DNA of 64,000 bases from JANMDU01 sp031376455 (GTDB lineage Bacteria; Pseudomonadota; Gammaproteobacteria; Burkholderiales; Burkholderiaceae_C): positions 136,100-200,099 of the forward strand of contig JANMDU010000001.1 of assembly GCA_031376455.1 (NCBI GenBank), in the 5' to 3' direction. A program made the position numbers and the translations under genes. Below, one piece after another: positions 61,801 through 64,000 of this stretch (positions are counted from its first letter, which is position 1; every line of letters begins with the position of its first letter). The notes under the pieces were generated by a model. It was not told the DNA's origin and searched no databases. It was given only the letters and a program-made list of their open reading frames with translations.

Positions 61801-64000
61801 TTGACGGCGTCAATGTTGCAGCGGGTGACGAAATATCTGTGGCAGATATTCAAGCGGGCAAATTGACTTTTGTTCCCGCTACTGACGTCAACACCACCAA
61901 CGGAACAAAGCCGTTCTTGGAGTTCACTGCCAAAGACGGCGCGGGGCTATTTGACCCAACCAAAAATAAACTAGACATAGCGATCACTCCAATCAACGAC
62001 GCGCCAGCATTTGCAGCGGACAACACCACGGCGGCCGGCGTATTCGTATTCACGCCTACCTTAGAAGAAACCCCCTCACCGGGCGTGACGGTGCTTACCG
62101 CCTTCCCGGGCTACACCGACACCAAAGATGCGTCTGAGCCAAACGGCACGGATGCGCGCGTCGGTGTGGTGCTTGTCGGCAATGCAGCAACTGCCGCAGA
62201 AGGCACTTGGGAGTATTCAACAGACGGTACAACTTGGACAGCCGTACCGGCCGGCGCAGCGATCAGCGATGCCAACGGCATCTACTTGCCTGACGCAGCG
62301 CAAATACGCTTTAACCCAGCACTGAATTACAACGGTACGCCTGGCAAGCTGACTGCGCGGCTGGTAGAAAACGACCAAACGACGACACCTAACGTTGCCG
62401 ATTTGTTGGCAAACACGACGGGCACAGCATTCTTTGACGCGACCAACACACTCACAACAGTTCGGGCGGGCGTGAATCTGACGACGGACGGTGTTGGCGG
62501 CAATTCACGTGTGTCAGACAATAAGCGTGATGTGCAAATCACTGTGCCACCGGTTAATGATCCTCCGGTCATCACGAGTACGGGCGCAGGCGGCAACCCA
62601 AACACCATCACCAATATTCCGGTTGGTAGCGCTTCGCCCGCTGCGGGCACACCACTCAATCCTGGTTTAAGCACCACTGACGTGGATGACAACAATCCAA
62701 CGGGAGAGGTGACTCGTGGGTTTGTTTCCGTAGGTACGCCCACGCCAGCTGAGTCTTTGTCAATACCTGCAGGCTCGCTACCAGCCGGTTTGACGGCCGT
62801 CTATGACGCAGCAACAGGTATTTTGACCATCGAGTCGACCACTCCTGGCAACCCGATCCCCAAAGCCGACTTGATGGCGGCAATGAATGCCGTGCGTTAC
62901 GCCAATACTGACCCTATTGTTGGCAGCGAAACCATCACTTACCAGGTTCGTGATCGCAACAACGAGGCTGCCAGCAACGGCAACCTCGTGAGCAACATCC
63001 TGACGCAAACCATCACGCTCAACAATCCGCCGTTAGGTGCTGACGGCGCTTTGCCAGCGGTTGAAGACACGCCATTGGCCGTGCCGTTGTCGGCGTTTGG
63101 AATTACCGATGCAGACAACACTTTGCCTGGCACTTCGGATTCACGTGAAAACGTAACCGCGATACGCATCGACAGTCTGCCAACGGCTGCGCAGGGCGTG
63201 TTGTTACTAAACGGCACGCCGGTAAGCCCTGGAGCCGTTATTTCCAAGGCTGACATAGATGGTGGCAAGCTAAGCTTTGCGCCAACAGCCAACTTTCACG
63301 GCTCAGCTCCTTTTACCTTTAGCGCACAAGACGCTGCAGGCTTATTTGACCCAACGCCAAACACCTTGACTATTGGCGTCATACCGGTCAATGACAGGCC
63401 CAGTGTGAACGACAGCTCTGTCACGACACTGCCGCCAATGAGTGAAGGTACTGCCGCATCCACGGAGCCGACAGTAGGAAGTCTCTTTACATCACGCTTC
63501 CGCGATTTGGTGGATGACCCAGAGACCAATGACAAAGACAACCATATTGGTGTTTTTGTAACGGGTACAGCGGCACTACCTGATGAAGGTGTATGGCAAT
63601 ACAACACAGGAAGCGGCTGGGTAAACATCACTGCCGCAAGCGACGTGGTAGCTATTTATCTACCGAATACTGCGCAAATTAGATTTGCTCCAGCAGATGC
63701 CAATTATTCCGGCACACCAGGGCAGCTGACTGTGCGCTTGGTTGAAGATGACCAAGCAGCTACTGCCGACGTTCCAGCTGGCGCAGCAGCCAGCACCTCC
63801 ATTGGCACGGCGCTCAACACCGCGCCGGGCTCGGTCAGTAACATCAACGCCCCAATCAACACAGCGGCGCAATTTGCCACCGGCCGCGTCTCTGAGCCCT
63901 TGAACGTTGCCATCGTCGTCACCCCTGTCTCAGACGCACCGGTGCTGACGATTGGCACGCCAGCGGGCGAAGAGGCAGGCGCGCCTGGCACCACAGGCCA
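52836..64000 (+). CDS. Giant DUF4347 / DUF11 / SdrD-B / cadherin-like adhesin, 3' end outside window
   Basis: One frame stays open from the ATG at 52836 to the last base (at least 3,721 codons). The N terminus has the LEPR-like tag ALEARILFDAAG (about 52-63). A DUF4347 domain follows (about 112-270) with His169 in SHG and Cys214 in GCDVA, the only cysteine I see. Next come DUF11-like beta-sandwich repeats (about 700-2240), for example GDVLTYTLTIQVSD and TDVLPDGVDF. An SdrD-B prealbumin-like domain is at about 2300-2425 (TLWDDTNTSDGNINAGE). Cadherin-like/tandem repeats with VNDAPVL or VNDPPV run to the end. No Sec signal is evident. It is probably a surface or type-I-secreted adhesin. Confidence 0.9.
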   Translation, partial: MKLKTLLTSKFDQLGRVGVAPKASSNQAKSSKLAEISAAAKAATRPRKQYSALEARILFDAAGASAADHQLDNPEEQYREAQRIASEQARAAESQAERALQEPAALPAPEIGNTIVVIDSRVTNYQDLLKDIDPAATVRVIGENENGVEVISQLLGITGNVSSLQIVSHGQPGFVMLGNAVLDSAALDNANTAAQLQGWQSGMTSTADILILGCDVAQGEKGKSFVQKLADLTRADISASVDDTGAASKGGNWLLEFNVGQVESFYAFSEVAMQNYDQVLVAGPDSTLTVPATTLIGSTGNKASVTFDNTGTVGYSPYLVVGFDRTGQDTNNNGNPTEGVEYKLGSAKLNSGTVASERIVTITTAGSFTIMGLNGGNGLPIQFNAADYGLGVGDQLVIWELPFGSFTPDQPAARIDFEYNVGANADSGNTSAEGGQGAAAQLQIASKAFFAFGDSPAGGPASAPIIEGTASTAATSPKWFTTQYINTSRELEQVPGANDKQQFQAVLNIAPGQQVLSGNGATNLANPGATTGRYISRLDIPLIGTTSAASFQTTDIKLTQGPGLAAPLVAGATEYYVVDKVTGAQATQNPNGTWTSPNGVQLIAIAAANTTITGSPTLNFEYFIVDNIINPATGADVVQQFDAKHTGTVDFADGDDANALFVADPAPILIEYETIQIQKSVSGPYADALAAPIGDLGVNPNAVRSGDVLTYTLTIQVSDFNGLRNVVVTDVLPDGVDFNTGSMRVVSANVNAQTVTSPITVTPTVSTSTANTVANSVTVLTQADEAAQLAALDVNTGLAGTQVGGFGKQVLQFNLSAVLAANGITNTGIGGADAGDLLGDKFGTASGQGLTTVTITYAATVRDVYRVANNGNTLTVNGSPVSANLLENDVLKNDVRVSGTLLRNTTGLDNAAASLVAGPINADESSATVTIKDGALLLEVYAINGDTTFPKQGGKALIAPGDNVTYRIRYDLAQGDFNNLRLETFLPDPVFKANDMNANGTAQGTAEMTRVSVAARNNLDGSFGSTANWAQAGAYTLGPAHLNPVAGAGSTGGILDTPAIGSVVVDSNTSGNRVQFNLGNSSRTANPGGATNAHSSAASQKIDILFTVKAQDGVAFSDDLLLTAQGRETSERSINGGVSQTSPLPDDRIIQLKLIAPTLTVKHGLIATGGVGGATGDQNGVVNGLALPPGAAVAVAGGSSAGVPVTGLSATNAITSGAVLDSNITRVDAGDTVRGALSIVNESRAGAYDVRTTAITPPPGYRFASDNGVLNNPANNVRVMRGDGTLLLVGTDYVFGTGANANKIELIDKDRFVPLGNDASGNPVVRAPDGKGDASLLAGKDGDGVLRTDGQNVIIITYDMVVDNTVGAPISAIAASNTTSTAGIDQYSASNGFGGTAAGNILKLGATITDTATSTIAAPEADIRWAGDATNSDKTPTAADTTASQTTGGNAVIGEAGFFDILVTVPEGSTRDFSADVNLPPGLKFDTTFLPVIFTAAGSDANDAAPAQLTNTWAGTAPAVASIAAINSATGAVAGTLGDPGVGVRLNFGNLTNPQDNNKLNNQFVIRVRAIVVNTTANDNTSTAGNNQAHNPNSGIPAEPNGASGNQAGILRTTTSSSNYRSGADALLGTGGTIVNIDDTTTSNDPTITIVEPTVTTVVTAKVVDIDPVAPGDQNSPANEADENDIVEYTITLTNPTNGSINAYDLKFAQVLPPEVDQTGAGLGIVSATRGLTTNLDSSAATGFNASGVAVTPGQFELVGGNTVQTKGGAGGDAASNLDLAPGETIVLKVRARVNSSAAANPSFSSTATTQWTSIDSANNLAASQNANERTGADGLLQGALTGTQADLGTGATSGTGANQANTTNGLNDYRTASRGLVNTVAIEPVLSRIGGLSDTSSLANNAAGNTKDGSPTDGIAAQNMAVGEITRFRMVVKVPAGVTPGFVLQPTLPVGYTYLGGATLGLVSDTLMTTSAVTGAGLNMGDGTGVVSAGSTQAWGNIQNDLSAPIYGASDPRGAGTKPVVAITANIATAGSPRFELGTLANTDNDTDSEYVVIEFNAVVNNAAAVQAGTNLDTSFRVFSNSGAGEVVRGTSNITRDVVVEPDIAAVVKNVIDVQRAVGNTATAQGTVENTITAQSSFTVSNAANTTAAYNVVLADGFPDVTGANDLAVDSVKIGASTFVIGTDALPAGVSLVTTASGYTLTFDKLDPGTAVEVIYKVDVPVATNVASNPTSNNATVTWSGLPDAAGWAAGANVFAGATLNADGTPGGERDGTGGLASVPTNIADQTGPLNNYQVKDSAGYSTITGTLWDDTNTSDGNINAGEKLLNGVTVSLNWAGADGVFGNADDRTITTVTDTNGKYSFGALPLGNYKITAPTSVTRSDSGDGTDNDALANRFDRTDGAIGTLAIGTLTIAEGTATIARDFGYIQPNDPPQNLFGGSGTFPTAAINTNEDTPLTFNGTGANPAVISITDPDGGQGDGILSTTVTVTNGTLALTTASTTVTGGATGTTTVTLEGTQAQINAALATLVYTPTNNFSGSATLTITTNDRGQGGTIGGSALLPREAGGVSSPDNLSDTDVINITIASVNDAPVLVGPASITNTALNRVEDDTNGTPTTNNPNNATFTDGIAGATITSIFGPSFSDPNDGPTGQNTLAGVAITSNPLNTEGIWQYSTDGGIIWTAVPPATSAATPFIVAAGDKIRFQPNPEFNDTTSVGAISTSAPALTVRLIDNSSGAVTTGAAGAPDLSVPANSGGTSAYGADTITLNTTTVPVNDPPVLALGGAAVINNVPIGTAASAAGTALNPGLSTTDVDDNAASGEVTRGFVKVTTPTAGETLSIPAGSLPAGLTAVYNASTGVLTIESTTSGNPISRTDLMTSMNAVVYKNTDPGTQQEVITYQVRDRNVEAAANGNLLSNIVQQTINLNNPPLGTDGSVTATEDTSLTIPASAFGIIDADSVLTGTTDPREIIDKIRIDTLPLSATGLLKLDGVNVAAGDEISVADIQAGKLTFVPATDVNTTNGTKPFLEFTAKDGAGLFDPTKNKLDIAITPINDAPAFAADNTTAAGVFVFTPTLEETPSPGVTVLTAFPGYTDTKDASEPNGTDARVGVVLVGNAATAAEGTWEYSTDGTTWTAVPAGAAISDANGIYLPDAAQIRFNPALNYNGTPGKLTARLVENDQTTTPNVADLLANTTGTAFFDATNTLTTVRAGVNLTTDGVGGNSRVSDNKRDVQITVPPVNDPPVITSTGAGGNPNTITNIPVGSASPAAGTPLNPGLSTTDVDDNNPTGEVTRGFVSVGTPTPAESLSIPAGSLPAGLTAVYDAATGILTIESTTPGNPIPKADLMAAMNAVRYANTDPIVGSETITYQVRDRNNEAASNGNLVSNILTQTITLNNPPLGADGALPAVEDTPLAVPLSAFGITDADNTLPGTSDSRENVTAIRIDSLPTAAQGVLLLNGTPVSPGAVISKADIDGGKLSFAPTANFHGSAPFTFSAQDAAGLFDPTPNTLTIGVIPVNDRPSVNDSSVTTLPPMSEGTAASTEPTVGSLFTSRFRDLVDDPETNDKDNHIGVFVTGTAALPDEGVWQYNTGSGWVNITAASDVVAIYLPNTAQIRFAPADANYSGTPGQLTVRLVEDDQAATADVPAGAAASTSIGTALNTAPGSVSNINAPINTAAQFATGRVSEPLNVAIVVTPVSDAPVLTIGTPAGEEAGAPGTTG
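60840..64000 (+). repeat. Long internal repeat (~450-470 residues) in the adhesin
   Basis: Landmark phrases recur with long spacing. EGIWQYSTDG (60840), EGTWEYSTDG (62199) and EGVWQYNTG (63585) are 1359 and 1386 bases apart. GEVTRGFV recurs at 61296 and 62703, 1407 bases apart, followed by near-identical LSIPAGSLPAGLTAVY and ITYQVRDRN. The unit thus combines several cadherin-like modules. Confidence 0.85.

Noticed and set aside
1..64000. tRNA or rRNA genes
   Set aside because: I saw no cloverleaf-like segment with a convincing T-arm word and no rRNA signature, though a covariance search would be more sensitive.
52836..64000. Frameshift in the giant adhesin
   Set aside because: I followed the frame through most of its length, and motif checkpoints (for example near 54951, 57891, 60591 and 63939) all fall in the same frame with no stops.

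Overview
The window is a chromosomal segment of a betaproteobacterium. Order Burkholderiales is likely, and the gene set and small-repeat style look like family Comamonadaceae. The reasons are the rpmH-rnpA-yidD-yidC-mnmE block facing dnaA-dnaN-gyrB, the leuS-lptE pair, a cobalamin-dependent MetH lacking the homocysteine domain behind an S-adenosylhomocysteine riboswitch, and mnmG-rsmG with parS sites close to parB. The species cannot be read from the sequence.

Left arm (1-10063): 3' part of leuS, lptE, radA, lipB, a glutathione transferase, then mnmE, yidC, yidD, rnpA and rpmH on the minus strand. The origin region (10064-12345) has consensus DnaA boxes on both sides of dnaA, and two identical 15-bp repeats bracket the boxes between dnaA and dnaN. 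dnaN and gyrB follow.

Accessory island (16116-30600): immediately after gyrB lie a DUF4160/DUF2442 pair and a decayed duplicate of the gyrB 3' end. Next is a C5-cytosine methyltransferase gene that faces a tightly coupled five-gene minus-strand operon. In transcription order this encodes a large sigma-70-family factor, a MORC/MutL-like GHKL ATPase, a Z1-domain superfamily II helicase, a PD-(D/E)XK nuclease (DUF4420) and an AIPR protein. The ATPase, helicase, nuclease, AIPR and methylase set matches a known class of predicted restriction/anti-phage systems. The sigma factor as first gene is the unusual part and my main candidate for something undescribed. The island continues with relics that look like a MntA/HepT module, a three-gene StbD/RelE/HTH module, a small unknown protein and a mobile-mystery A/B (HTH + Fic) pair.

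Right part (30600-52700): an alpha/beta hydrolase, an FMN reductase, an MFS transporter, a SWIM/SNF2 helicase, lipA, a cyclic-nucleotide-binding protein, riboswitch-metH, a second glutathione transferase, a lipocalin, rsmG-mnmG with three internal parS sites, a ModA-like binding protein, GTP-dependent PEP carboxykinase, an RBBP9-type hydrolase, a PIN-domain pair and parB. From 52836 to the window end one uninterrupted frame encodes a giant DUF4347/DUF11/SdrD-B/cadherin-like adhesin of more than 3,700 residues, which runs off the window.

Three dispersed repeat families run through the window. (A) A ~45-bp element, here called the SIA element, has about 15 copies. Three of them lie in frame inside leuS, mnmE and metH and encode the same peptide. 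(B) ~95-bp hairpin units occur as two inverted pairs flanking modA-pckG. (C) Three long inverted repeats are built from CACGGAA-like units.
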